64,000 bases of DNA from CALHRB01 sp964473465 (GTDB lineage Bacteria; Bacteroidota; Ignavibacteria; Kapaibacteriales; UBA2268). The stretch lies in the NCBI GenBank assembly GCA_964473465.1, contig CAYYPE010000004.1, forward strand, positions 124,001 to 188,000. Reading direction: 5' to 3'. Positions 36,675 through 46,201 of this stretch are shown one piece after another. The position numbers and the translations under genes are program-made. Below the pieces are notes generated by a model, which saw nothing but the letters and a program-made list of their open reading frames with translations, did not search any database and was not told where the DNA came from. Numbering within the stretch: position 1 is the stretch's first letter; each line of letters opens with the position of its first letter.

Positions 36675-38273
36675 TTAATTAAATTTCCAGTAAATCCCGG
36701 CTGTTACAAATACATTTCTCTCCTTGTAACCATTCCAATAGCTTATGTCAGAGTTAAATAAGTTCTCAATCCTTAAAAATACATCAAAGTCTTTTGAAAA
36801 TGAGTAATCAGCACCTATATTTAAATCAATAAATGCGCCAATTTTTTTAATGTTATCTTTGTCAACAAATCGAGATCCAACATAAAAAACTTCGAAATTT
36901 GTTCCAAGTTTCTCAAACCATCTTTTTCGGTAATTTCCAGAAAGTCTTAAGGGCTCAGCATAAGGCACATTTTTGCCTGAAGTTAACTCATTGTTTTGTA
37001 ATAAAATATTAAATGTAATAATGTCGTGAGATGATATATTATAAATTCCCTCAATTTGTACTTTAAAAGAAGTTGATTTATCGTAATGTAAATTAAATGT
37101 TCCTGAATCGGCATTTAAAAAATACGGCGTCCTGTCAATAACATGATAACCAACATCAGCCTGAATATAAACCCTTTCGTCAGGATGATAATTGAGTCCC
37201 GCAATAATGGAAACAGGATATGCAAAATCCACAACTGAACTGTCTGTTATGTATGGGTTGATAGTAATAGCATGAGTAAAACTATTATGTTCAAGACCTG
37301 TTAATATTCCTGCAGATACCGTAAAAAAATCATTAAATAGATATGATATATTTCCATCAATTATAAATCCCTGTCTGCTTTCCCCTAAACTCGAGTGAGT
37401 CATCTGAATTCCGCCCCTTCCAAGGAAAATAATACCACTTATATAATATTTAAATTTACCAAACAATTCAAAAAACGTATGAGGAGTGCCTCTTAAGTTA
37501 TTAAAATCAATAGAGGCACCAGCACCAACATTAAAATCATTAAAATTCCCATCTATGTTTAAAAAACCGTATAGAGAATTGTCTGAAATACTGTTATTAT
37601 TTTGCGAAAGTGACAAAGTCTTAAACTCAGCTCCAGTTTTAAAATCGAAGATGTCATACCTCCCATCGCTTAAAATACTTAATCCGAAATTTGTCGTTTT
37701 TCTTTCGGGCGGGTTGTCCTGAGCATATAATTTATAATTCTTGTAACCGAAATCAATATCAAATGTTGTTAAGCTACCCCCAAAGAAAAGGAACTTTTCG
37801 GGGGCAATATATTCAGAGCCCAATTTTGCAAATATCTTAGTATAACCAGCATTTTTGATATGTCCATCGCTGAAATCAAAGCCACCATCAAAAGAGAGCT
37901 TATAATCATCAATTTTGAATTTATATCCTCCAAAAAATTTTGGGGTATTATACAAGCCGTATTGTACAGAAAAATAGCCTTTTCTGAAGGTCAGCGTTGT
38001 CATATTTTCCTGTAATGGCTTGAAAGGAATTAACATTGAGATTTGTTTTTCGAGTGAATTGATCGAATCAAGATCATCTTTGGTGAGTGGTTTGGATTTA
38101 TCAAGGAATTGTTTAGTGCCGGACTGAACATTTAAGTTTTCTTTCCCCTCAATAAAAATTGTTGGCAGCTCGAGAGGTCTTGTTTCGTTAGTTTTTGGTA
38201 ACTCCTTTTCCTGAGCCGAAAGATAATTAAAAAATGCTAAGACTGTTAAGAAAACAAAATAGATTTTTTTCAT
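36675..38273 (-). CDS. Outer-membrane beta-barrel protein (TonB-receptor-like, no plug)
   Basis: 532 residues from the ATG at 38273 (a GTG three codons up is open). Signal peptide to about residue 20 (LSAQ|E). Short N-terminal region with an LELPTIFIEGKEN segment like the start of a TonB receptor, but no plug domain; the rest is aromatic, alternating beta strands. The C-terminus (LRIENLFNSDISYWNGY, then GIYWKFN) resembles the last strands of TonB-dependent receptors. It is between the giant TPR protein (four-base gap to its stop) and the SPOR protein. It may be the outer-membrane subunit of this cluster. Confidence 0.75.
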   Translation of the reverse strand: MKKIYFVFLTVLAFFNYLSAQEKELPKTNETRPLELPTIFIEGKENLNVQSGTKQFLDKSKPLTKDDLDSINSLEKQISMLIPFKPLQENMTTLTFRKGYFSVQYGLYNTPKFFGGYKFKIDDYKLSFDGGFDFSDGHIKNAGYTKIFAKLGSEYIAPEKFLFFGGSLTTFDIDFGYKNYKLYAQDNPPERKTTNFGLSILSDGRYDIFDFKTGAEFKTLSLSQNNNSISDNSLYGFLNIDGNFNDFNVGAGASIDFNNLRGTPHTFFELFGKFKYYISGIIFLGRGGIQMTHSSLGESRQGFIIDGNISYLFNDFFTVSAGILTGLEHNSFTHAITINPYITDSSVVDFAYPVSIIAGLNYHPDERVYIQADVGYHVIDRTPYFLNADSGTFNLHYDKSTSFKVQIEGIYNISSHDIITFNILLQNNELTSGKNVPYAEPLRLSGNYRKRWFEKLGTNFEVFYVGSRFVDKDNIKKIGAFIDLNIGADYSFSKDFDVFLRIENLFNSDISYWNGYKERNVFVTAGIYWKFN

Positions 38274-38286
38274 TTTTCTCACTCAA

Positions 38287-41200
38287 TTAGTTTCTATTTT
38301 TTTCAAGATTCTTCAATAAACTGTGTCTGCGTTTTGCAGTTTTACCATAATCATCCTCAGACCTGTATTTTATTATTTCTTCGTAGGCTGTAGCAGCGGA
38401 TGTATAATCACCAATTCTTTCATAGCACTCTCCGAGATTAAGCAAGGCAAGTGTAAACCAATCCTCAAACCCTACAAATCTTTCCTGAACTATTTTGTAT
38501 GATTTGATCGCATCAGGACAATTTCCAGAACGCATATAAATTTCACCTATCCTATATTGAGCTTCTGCAGAAAGTGATGGATTATTTGCATTTATATCAG
38601 GATTTGTTGCAAGAAACTGAAATTCATTAATAGCTGAATCAGCTTTGCCGGCTAATCTATAATGCATAGCCAATCTGTATCTACTTTGGTCAGCATATTC
38701 CATGCCTTTGAACTTTTCGGCTATTTCTCTGAACAATCCAACTGCAGAGTTAGTGTCTCCAAGGCTATATCTGATTGATGCCATTTCGAAACCAGCTTGA
38801 GCAGATGCTGGGTTGTCAGGATAATTTTTTTGTAATATCTTGAAAATTGAATCAGCAGCAGAGATATCAGCTTGTTGTTTTTTAATCAGACCAAGCTCAA
38901 GCAGACTTTGTGCAGCATAATCTGACTTGGGAAAAGAAATCAGAACACGTTTGAAAGTTTTCTCGGCATTATCAAGGTCATTCAAAGACAGATAGCTTTT
39001 TGCCATCCAATATATAGCCTCTGAATTTTTCTCGTTGCCGGGATATTTCTGTATAAAATTTTCATATTCTGATATAGCATCTTTAAATCTCCTGTCAGTG
39101 TAAAACATTTCACCTTTCTTGAACAAGAATTCAGGGGCGAACGGTGAATTAGGATTGCTTTCAACATATTGGTCGGTTATTTTCATTGCTTCATCTGTTT
39201 TTCCGAGAACCATATAGCAGAATTGAATACTTTTCAGTGCATCTGGTGCAAGTGAACTCGAAGGATAAGATTCAACAACAATTTTATAATGAGCAATCGC
39301 ATTTTCATAGCTACCCATGTTATAATAAGCATCCCCAATAGAGTAATAAGCTCTTGGAACTAATATGCTCTGCGGATATGCCTGCGTTAAAAAATTAAAA
39401 TTCTCTATGGCTTCATTATATTTTTTCTGTTCAAACCGAATCCAACCTGTTAAATACAGAGCATAAGGAGCATAAGCTGAGCGAGGAAATTTTCTGACGA
39501 AAGTAAGTAGTTCAGTTATAGCTTCTTCATTTTTTTGTAATCTGTAAAGAGCCTGTGCAAGCTGAAAACTGCTGTATTCTCCTTCATCGCTTCCGTCAGG
39601 TGCTAATCTTGCGGCTCTTCTGTAAAATTCAACGGCTTTATTGAAATCCCTGATATAATAATAACCATCTGCCTGACGAATGAGAACTTCAAGTGTGTGC
39701 CTTGAATCAGGAAACATTCTGATCATTTTTTCAAATACATCTGTTGATTGCTTGAACTCCTTCAGCCTGAAATGAGACCAACCCAGACCATAGTAAGCTT
39801 CTTCAAGGTATTGACTTGTAGGATAAAGCTCAATCAATGATTTATATTTATCAATTGAATTTTTTAAAAGGTCAGACCTATAATAAGCTTCAGCGAGCCA
39901 ATAAAGTGCTTCATCATTTCTGCCATGGCTGTTATTTGTAGCTAAGTAGGACAGCAAGCTGGGAATAGCCTCTCCATTTCTGTTGTTTTTGACAAGTGCT
40001 ATTCCCCTTCTCAATCTTGAATGAGAAATATACCATGATTTTTGAGGAAGCAGGAAATCAGAACTTTTAATGGCAATTTGTTCGGCAGTTGTAAATGATT
40101 TTATAGCTTTTTCCCAGTTTCTTAACTCAAAATATGATTCACCAAGCAAAAGGTAGGTTCTTACCAAAGAACTGGCTTCAGTTGCTTCCCGCTCGCTTCT
40201 TTCTAATATTCTGACTGCTTTTTCATACTCACCTTCCTCAAAGTAAATCTGTCCGAGCTCAATCAGAGCCAGTGCAATATTTGGATTGTTTACTTCAGTA
40301 GAAAGATGAATAAATTCTTTCTTGGCTGTTTCAATATCCCCTGCTCTTTTCAAAGACACTGCTCTGAAAAGCTTTGCCGATGATTTTAATATTGATTCAT
40401 CATCTTTTTCAGAATCAATGACTGATTCATAAAAAGAAATTGCTTTCCTGTAATCATTTTTATTAAGGAAACACCAAGCTATTCCAAGCCTGACATAATT
40501 TGTTAATTTTGAATCTGTGAATGTGTCGAGGAACAAACTATAAGTAGTTATAGCTCTATCAAAAAAACCGCTGAGCTTGTAAGCTTCACCTTTAAAATAT
40601 TGAATTTCTTCAGTTGCTGATTCGGCATAAGATTGCTGTTCAAAATCCTGCACATTGACATCCTTGTTCAAAATCTGCTTCCATATTGTTTCAGCCTGTT
40701 CAATATTTGTTATCGCAGTCTGATAATCCCTTAGGACTAAATTATTATTAATCTCTCTTATTCTTGAAGCAATCATAGTGTTACTTTTGGGATAAAGCTT
40801 GATATTAGTTCTGTAATAAATCTTTGCTTTATCGTAATCCCTGTTCATTTCTGCAATTACTCCAATGGCATAGAGAGCATCATCAGAATATGTTAGATTC
40901 GGATATTTTTTATAGCATTCGTCAAGCAATGGCTCTGCATCCTGATATTTACCTTGTTGAATTAGTGAAATGGCATTCCAATAAAGACTAAAATGAGCCA
41001 GATGGATATAAAGCGAATCTTTGATTTTAATATAAAATTGTTCTGATTGGCTTTTTGATTCCGAAAACAGTCTATGGGATTTACCATACTCTTCGTTTTC
41101 AAATGCAAAAAAAGCTCTTTCGTAAATAACCATTGGAATAAATGGTGATTGAGGTGATTCTTCGGTGAATCTCAACAACAATTTATCAGCAAAAGCATAA

Positions 41201-41487
41201 TTTCCACTATAAAATTCAGTCCTTGCCCTTAATAATGCCGAAGATCCATAATTATCAAGATGTTTAAAATGATAAACAGAATTTTTAATCAAATCCTTGG
41301 ACAAAGAAAGCAAATACAAATCATATAGTTCCTTGCTTTCTGAATATTCAAAAAGACCATAGGACAGATGTGAATAGTCTTCAATTGCTATGCTTTTTGT
41401 TTTGAAAAAAATAAATAATATTAAAATTAAGATAATGAATTTAAAGTAATTTCTAACCTTAGAAAAAACAAAAAAATAATAATTCAT
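38287..41487 (-). CDS. Giant tetratricopeptide-repeat protein
   Basis: 1066 residues. A hydrophobic N-terminal segment (residues 14-30) suggests a signal peptide or anchor, so the protein is probably periplasmic. Almost the whole length is TPR-like repeats of 34-37 residues with the canonical A-x-x-x-Y pattern, for example EAIYWMAKSYLSLNDLDNAE, ARAYYSIGDAYYNMGSYENA and EEAYYGLGWSHFRLKEF. Single copies are similar to the TPRs of YbgF/BamD. Such long TPR solenoids act as scaffolds. It is the first gene of the cluster and ends four bases before the barrel gene. Function unknown. Confidence 0.85.
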   Translation of the reverse strand: MNYYFFVFSKVRNYFKFIILILILFIFFKTKSIAIEDYSHLSYGLFEYSESKELYDLYLLSLSKDLIKNSVYHFKHLDNYGSSALLRARTEFYSGNYAFADKLLLRFTEESPQSPFIPMVIYERAFFAFENEEYGKSHRLFSESKSQSEQFYIKIKDSLYIHLAHFSLYWNAISLIQQGKYQDAEPLLDECYKKYPNLTYSDDALYAIGVIAEMNRDYDKAKIYYRTNIKLYPKSNTMIASRIREINNNLVLRDYQTAITNIEQAETIWKQILNKDVNVQDFEQQSYAESATEEIQYFKGEAYKLSGFFDRAITTYSLFLDTFTDSKLTNYVRLGIAWCFLNKNDYRKAISFYESVIDSEKDDESILKSSAKLFRAVSLKRAGDIETAKKEFIHLSTEVNNPNIALALIELGQIYFEEGEYEKAVRILERSEREATEASSLVRTYLLLGESYFELRNWEKAIKSFTTAEQIAIKSSDFLLPQKSWYISHSRLRRGIALVKNNRNGEAIPSLLSYLATNNSHGRNDEALYWLAEAYYRSDLLKNSIDKYKSLIELYPTSQYLEEAYYGLGWSHFRLKEFKQSTDVFEKMIRMFPDSRHTLEVLIRQADGYYYIRDFNKAVEFYRRAARLAPDGSDEGEYSSFQLAQALYRLQKNEEAITELLTFVRKFPRSAYAPYALYLTGWIRFEQKKYNEAIENFNFLTQAYPQSILVPRAYYSIGDAYYNMGSYENAIAHYKIVVESYPSSSLAPDALKSIQFCYMVLGKTDEAMKITDQYVESNPNSPFAPEFLFKKGEMFYTDRRFKDAISEYENFIQKYPGNEKNSEAIYWMAKSYLSLNDLDNAEKTFKRVLISFPKSDYAAQSLLELGLIKKQQADISAADSIFKILQKNYPDNPASAQAGFEMASIRYSLGDTNSAVGLFREIAEKFKGMEYADQSRYRLAMHYRLAGKADSAINEFQFLATNPDINANNPSLSAEAQYRIGEIYMRSGNCPDAIKSYKIVQERFVGFEDWFTLALLNLGECYERIGDYTSAATAYEEIIKYRSEDDYGKTAKRRHSLLKNLEKNRN

Positions 41488-41606
41488 TTTCCCCCTTCAT
41501 ATTTTTTATACAGGAGTAACATTATGCCGCTTCGAAAATTACGAAATTTATTGACTAAAATCTAATTTTTTTCTAATTTTTTCAATTATTCGAGACGGAC
41601 AAATTA

Positions 41607-43109
41607 TTAAAAATCTTTTGTTAAGCTCTTCTTAGCAATATTTTTTAAAATAGAAGATGCAGGAGCTGTCAATGAAATATTTTCTATCAAATAAGCTATG
41701 TAAGAAAATGCATCAACCTGATCATCATACCTTGAATTAGGGAAAGCCAGAAGCTCATCTTCAAAACATTTTAACCAGTGGGAGTTCTCGGGGAAAAATA
41801 CATACCCTGCCTCAACTTTCGCTGCAATTGGCAACGACCTCGAAAGTTTATCCTTTGATGCTTTCAATCCAATTACTTTCAATCCTTCTTTTTCTGCCTG
41901 TTGCAAAAGTGATACCTGATATTGAACTGTCTCAATTCCAACAAAAATCCCCTCCCATCTTAAAAATAAATTCTTTAATTTTTCAAGATGCTCTGAACCT
42001 TTGAAATGCTCCCTGATTAAATCCACAATTAAAATCTCTTTGTCGGGTGTCATACAGAAAATTAAAATTACAGTATAATCCGAAGATTCTTTGCTCGATA
42101 CTGCCAGATCTGCCGTTGCAAAATAATTACAGTCAAGCTTCCTTATTGTTTTAATATTGTTTGTATCCAGACCAGATGAAAGCATTAAATAATAATGATG
42201 TGAATCTTCATAGTAATACTTAAAATATTTCCTGAGGAAAATTTGACCTCCCTCAGGTCTTGGATTCTGCTGATAAAGAGATTCGAACCAGTAAGAACCC
42301 AGAATATTTCTGATTGTGTTGAGTTTTTTTATATCATATCGCTCTGTCCATAGTGCTTCACCGATTTTTCTGCCTAATAAATCGTTCTCTTCAGCAATTG
42401 CAGGAATTCTAATTATTTTCCATTCATCTTTATTATTAAAATTCTCATAAGTTTCAATAATTTCGTTTTTCTTAAGAATTTTACCTACAAGATCATCTTC
42501 GTGCCAGCGAGTCATAATAATAATAATGATTCCATCGGGTTCTAAACGAGTGAAAGCTGTTGAAATGAACCAATCCCAAATATTTTCTCGTATTTTTTTG
42601 CTATGTGCTTCCCTGTCATTTTTTACAGGATCATCAATTATTAATAAATTTGCCCCTCGCCCTGTCAAAGAACCACCAATTCCAACTGAATCCATTCCCC
42701 CCCCAAATTCTTCCAGATCAAAACTTTCAACCGACTTAGATTTAGAACTGATTTTTATACCAGCTAAAGCATCGCCCCAATCGTCTATCAACTGCAGTAC
42801 TTTTTTACCCCATGATCCTGCAAATTTAGTCCCATAGGAAGTTAGAATGATTCTGTGATTTTTGAATTTCATCAAATACCAAGCAGGAAAATATTTTGAT
42901 GTAAACTCTGATTTTCCATGTCGGGGTGGAAGATTAATGATTATTTTATTTACTATTCTTTTCGAAGCCAGAACCAGATAATCATTTATTAATTCAAGAT
43001 GTGGTGCTTTCTTCCATTTACCTCTGCTTGTTAATTCAGCAAATTCAGCAGGATTATCAGGAAGTTTGTCAATTTCATTCTTAATTTTTTTGCTTAATTT
43101 ACTTTTCAT
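41607..43109 (-). CDS. Phage-type terminase large subunit, orphan
   Basis: 500 residues. The ATPase half has Walker A PPRHGKSEF (about residue 61), Walker B LLIIDDPVK (about residue 154) and a TRWHEDDLVG motif; the nuclease half has ADLAVSSKESSDYTV, GIETVQYQ and the acidic C-terminal YDDQVDAFSYI. These are all TerL elements, so the protein looks intact. No portal, capsid, small terminase, integrase or attachment site lies nearby; neighbours are the TPR cluster and a glycosyltransferase. It may be a solitary phage remnant or a domesticated gene. Confidence 0.85.
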   Translation of the reverse strand: MKSKLSKKIKNEIDKLPDNPAEFAELTSRGKWKKAPHLELINDYLVLASKRIVNKIIINLPPRHGKSEFTSKYFPAWYLMKFKNHRIILTSYGTKFAGSWGKKVLQLIDDWGDALAGIKISSKSKSVESFDLEEFGGGMDSVGIGGSLTGRGANLLIIDDPVKNDREAHSKKIRENIWDWFISTAFTRLEPDGIIIIIMTRWHEDDLVGKILKKNEIIETYENFNNKDEWKIIRIPAIAEENDLLGRKIGEALWTERYDIKKLNTIRNILGSYWFESLYQQNPRPEGGQIFLRKYFKYYYEDSHHYYLMLSSGLDTNNIKTIRKLDCNYFATADLAVSSKESSDYTVILIFCMTPDKEILIVDLIREHFKGSEHLEKLKNLFLRWEGIFVGIETVQYQVSLLQQAEKEGLKVIGLKASKDKLSRSLPIAAKVEAGYVFFPENSHWLKCFEDELLAFPNSRYDDQVDAFSYIAYLIENISLTAPASSILKNIAKKSLTKDF

Positions 43110-43245
43110 AATTTTTTTAAATTTGATAAAACAAAATTGCTAACTACAACATATTTCAATGGTTATCAATTGAATAAATCAGGAAAGAAGTTTGGAATAA
43201 TTTTTGTAATTAAGATATTTCTGATTAATAAAAACAGATAAAAAA

Positions 43246-44295
43246 ATGAGCGAAAAGCACAGTATATGTTGCTCAATGATAGTGAAAAATGCTGAGGACA
43301 CAATAGATAGAGCTATTCGTTCAGTGATACCCGTTTGCAGGCAAATTGTTGTGGTTGACACCGGCTCATTCGATTCGACTCCTTCCATAGCTTCAAGGTT
43401 AGGTGCAGAGCTTCATTTTTTTAAGTGGAATAATGACTTTTCCGAAGCCCGAAATTATGCACTGAAATTTCCCAGAACTGAATGGGTCATTATTCTCGAT
43501 GCAGATGAAGAGCTGATTACAGATTCCCTGATAAGAAACATTCATTTGCTTGATAATAATGATGTCGGTGGAATTAGAACTACGATTAAAAATTACTTAA
43601 GTGCTGAAAATACCTCTCCAGATTTACTTACAACTGAGAATACAAGCATAGTTGAACACAAATATACAAGAATATTTAGAATCAGAAATTCTAATAGTGA
43701 AAAACTTCCTGTTAAATTTATCGGAAAAATCCACGAACAAATCTCGGACTCTATTATTGACTGCGGTTATCAAATTATTGATTCGGACATAATCATTAAT
43801 CATTATGGGTATATAGGTAAAAACCCCGAGAAAATTAACAGGAATCTTGAATTAATCAAATCTGAATTGGAAAAGAATCCGGACGATTTATGGATTCAAT
43901 TCCATTTTGGTGAAACAGTTTTTGGCAGTGGAAATCTTAATGACGCTGAAATAATATTTAGTAAATTACTTGATTATTATGCAAAAGAAGAATTCAAAAA
44001 CCAGTTCCCAGTAGAGCATTATGAAATGGCAAGAATCAGGCTTGCTCAAATAGAAATTCAAAAAAATAATTTTCAAAGAGTTGTTGACTTACTCAATTTT
44101 GAATCAGGTGATTTCAATAGGGAAGGTTTCAGATTATACCTTTTGGCAGTGTCCTTCTTACTTTCTGGTAATACTCAATCTGCCGCAAATTTAATCAAAA
44201 AACAGCCATTACTTGGCACAAATATGTTATCAAAAAAACAGATTAATGAACTTTTAACAGCAATTAGTAAGATTGAAAACATTCAAAATAAATAA
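43246..44295 (+). CDS. Family 2 glycosyltransferase with C-terminal helical repeats
   Basis: 349 residues. The N-terminal GT2 domain shows CCSMIVKNAEDTIDRAI, a VVVDTGSFDST segment, the DFSEARNYAL motif and ILDADEEL with the DxD metal site. The C-terminal 150 residues contain helical repeats (LWIQFHFGETVFGSGNLNDAEIIF), likely TPRs. This domain pair is seen in glycosyltransferases such as SunS. The acceptor is not known. It is a single gene, divergent from the terminase. Confidence 0.88.
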   Translation: MSEKHSICCSMIVKNAEDTIDRAIRSVIPVCRQIVVVDTGSFDSTPSIASRLGAELHFFKWNNDFSEARNYALKFPRTEWVIILDADEELITDSLIRNIHLLDNNDVGGIRTTIKNYLSAENTSPDLLTTENTSIVEHKYTRIFRIRNSNSEKLPVKFIGKIHEQISDSIIDCGYQIIDSDIIINHYGYIGKNPEKINRNLELIKSELEKNPDDLWIQFHFGETVFGSGNLNDAEIIFSKLLDYYAKEEFKNQFPVEHYEMARIRLAQIEIQKNNFQRVVDLLNFESGDFNREGFRLYLLAVSFLLSGNTQSAANLIKKQPLLGTNMLSKKQINELLTAISKIENIQNK

Positions 44296-44432
44296 AAAAA
44301 AATCATCAATACTTAGATATTTGAACTTATGAATTGACTATTAAATCAGCGTTTTAAATTTACTTAACTATAATATTTGTTAATATAAAACTTCTTAAAT
44401 GTTGAGATAAATTATAAGGAATTAAAAAAAAG

Positions 44433-45713
44433 ATGTTCATTCTTGATGTTTTAAGCTTAATATGGGTTCTGTTTCTTGAAATGGCACCTTATATTATGCT
44501 TGGATTATTATTTGTGGCTTTTCTGAACTTTTTCATAAATAAAGAATTTATTATTAAGCACTCAGGCAAGAACAATTTTGCTTCGACATTCAAGGCTGCC
44601 CTTTTTGGAATACCTTTACCACTATGTTCCTGCGGAGTCATTCCAACGACTGTTTATCTTGCAAAAAACGGTGCTTCTAAAGGTTCAGTTCTTTCATTCT
44701 TAATTGCAACACCTCAAACAGGTTTTGACAGTATCATTGCAACCTATGGGATGATGGGTCCTGTTATTGCTATATATCGCCCGATTGCAGCTTTTTTTAT
44801 GGGCATTATAGGGGGAACATTCGGTCAATTTATCAAATCCCCAGAATTTGACAGGGAACAAACAAAATCGTCAATGAAATTTGAGCTTAATCAGTTCAAA
44901 CAAAAAATCCCATTGAAAGAAAAGATAAAAAAAACGATAAATTATTCCTTTGTTGAATTTGTTGATGATATTTCTGTTCAATTTATTATTGGATTATTTA
45001 TTGCCGGGTTAATTACCTATTTCATTCCAGATGGTTTTTTTCTGGACAAAGGATTCAATAATGGATTATCCGGAATGTTAATTATACTTGCAGTTGGAAT
45101 ACCGATGTATGTATGTGCAACAGCATCTATCCCTATTGCAATAAGTTTGATAATGAAAGGCTTTTCACCGGGGGTAGCATTTGTATTTCTGGCTGCCGGT
45201 CCTGCAACAAACGCTGCTTCGATAACAATCTTATACAAATCCATTGGAAAGAATCTTACTATAGCTTATATACTTACAATTTCAGTTCTTTCTATATTAT
45301 TCGGTATAATATTGGATTGGATTTTTAAATGGCTGTCAATTGACCCAATGACACAAATAGCTCACATCCACGAGCATTCAATTCATTCGACACCATTAAT
45401 AAATATTATAATTTCACTTATTTTTGCAGTATTGTTAATTTTGTCCATTTATAGGAAAACAATTTCAAAATATTTTAAAAAGGAGAAAGGTAAAGAAATG
45501 TCTGAGGATAAATTCATAAAATTAAATATCGAAGGAATGACATGCAACCACTGCGTGGCAAATGTTAAAAAAGTGATCGAAAATACTCCCGGAGTTGAAG
45601 AATTCGAAGTTAGCCTTTCTGATAACTCTGCATTGGTCAAAGGCGATGTTAATATACAAAACCTTACTAAATCTATAGAAGATATTGGTTATAAAGTATC
45701 AAAAGTTTTATGA
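44433..45713 (+). CDS. Heavy-metal permease (SO_0444/ArsP-like) fused to an HMA domain
   Basis: 426 residues. The first 350 form a permease with about eight membrane helices and the metal-linked CSCG motif in IPLPLCSCGVIPTTVYL, plus a repeated block MYVCATASIPIAISLIMKG. The C-terminal 68 residues are a heavy-metal-associated domain with GMTCNHCVANVKKVIE (MxCxxC). The permease resembles the SO_0444-type Cu/Zn efflux family and the ArsP group. The fused HMA domain should collect copper or zinc ions. The linker is histidine-rich (HIHEHSIH). Its stop overlaps the coaD start by four bases. Confidence 0.85.
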   Translation: MFILDVLSLIWVLFLEMAPYIMLGLLFVAFLNFFINKEFIIKHSGKNNFASTFKAALFGIPLPLCSCGVIPTTVYLAKNGASKGSVLSFLIATPQTGFDSIIATYGMMGPVIAIYRPIAAFFMGIIGGTFGQFIKSPEFDREQTKSSMKFELNQFKQKIPLKEKIKKTINYSFVEFVDDISVQFIIGLFIAGLITYFIPDGFFLDKGFNNGLSGMLIILAVGIPMYVCATASIPIAISLIMKGFSPGVAFVFLAAGPATNAASITILYKSIGKNLTIAYILTISVLSILFGIILDWIFKWLSIDPMTQIAHIHEHSIHSTPLINIIISLIFAVLLILSIYRKTISKYFKKEKGKEMSEDKFIKLNIEGMTCNHCVANVKKVIENTPGVEEFEVSLSDNSALVKGDVNIQNLTKSIEDIGYKVSKVL

Positions 45714-46201
45714 GTGAAAAAATAGCCATATATCCCGGAACATTCGATCCCATTACCAATGGTCATGTTGACGTTATCGAAAGAGCTTCGCAGCTATTCA
45801 GCAAGGTAATTGTTGTCATATCCATCAATTCAAAAAAAACGACTCTCTTTTCTGAAGAAGAAAGATTTTTAATGGCTAAAGAATCGCTTAAACATATTTC
45901 TAATGTTGAAGTTGAGCTTTACAAAGGATTAACTGTGGATTGTGCCATTGAGAAAAATGCAAGTGCAATTATTCGTGGTATTAGAGCTATTTCTGACTTT
46001 GAATTCGAGTTTCAGATTGCTCTAATGAACCGAAAACTAAATCCGGGGGTTACAACAATTTTTTTAATGCCCCATGAAAAATATACTTATCTGAATTCAA
46101 GTATTATTCGTGAATTGGCAAAATATGGACAAAATGTTGATGAATTTGTTTCAGAATTTGTATCAAAAAAGCTTAAAGAAAAATTTAACAACAAATCATA
46201 A
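45710..46201 (+). CDS. coaD: Pantetheine-phosphate adenylyltransferase
   Basis: 163 residues, normal. The nucleotidyltransferase signature YPGTFDPITNGHVDVIERA (residues 8-26) contains the catalytic histidine; further motifs are the AIIRGIRAISDFEFEFQIALMNR block and the C-terminal YTYLNSSIIRELAKYG with the ISSS-type motif. It makes dephospho-CoA from 4'-phosphopantetheine. ATG overlaps the stop of the metal permease gene (ATGA), so translation is probably coupled. Confidence 0.96.
   Translation: MSEKIAIYPGTFDPITNGHVDVIERASQLFSKVIVVISINSKKTTLFSEEERFLMAKESLKHISNVEVELYKGLTVDCAIEKNASAIIRGIRAISDFEFEFQIALMNRKLNPGVTTIFLMPHEKYTYLNSSIIRELAKYGQNVDEFVSEFVSKKLKEKFNNKS

Noticed and set aside
41607..43109. 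A prophage around the terminase
   Set aside because: No portal, capsid, tail, integrase or attachment repeats are seen on either side; flanking genes are ordinary envelope and glycosyltransferase genes.
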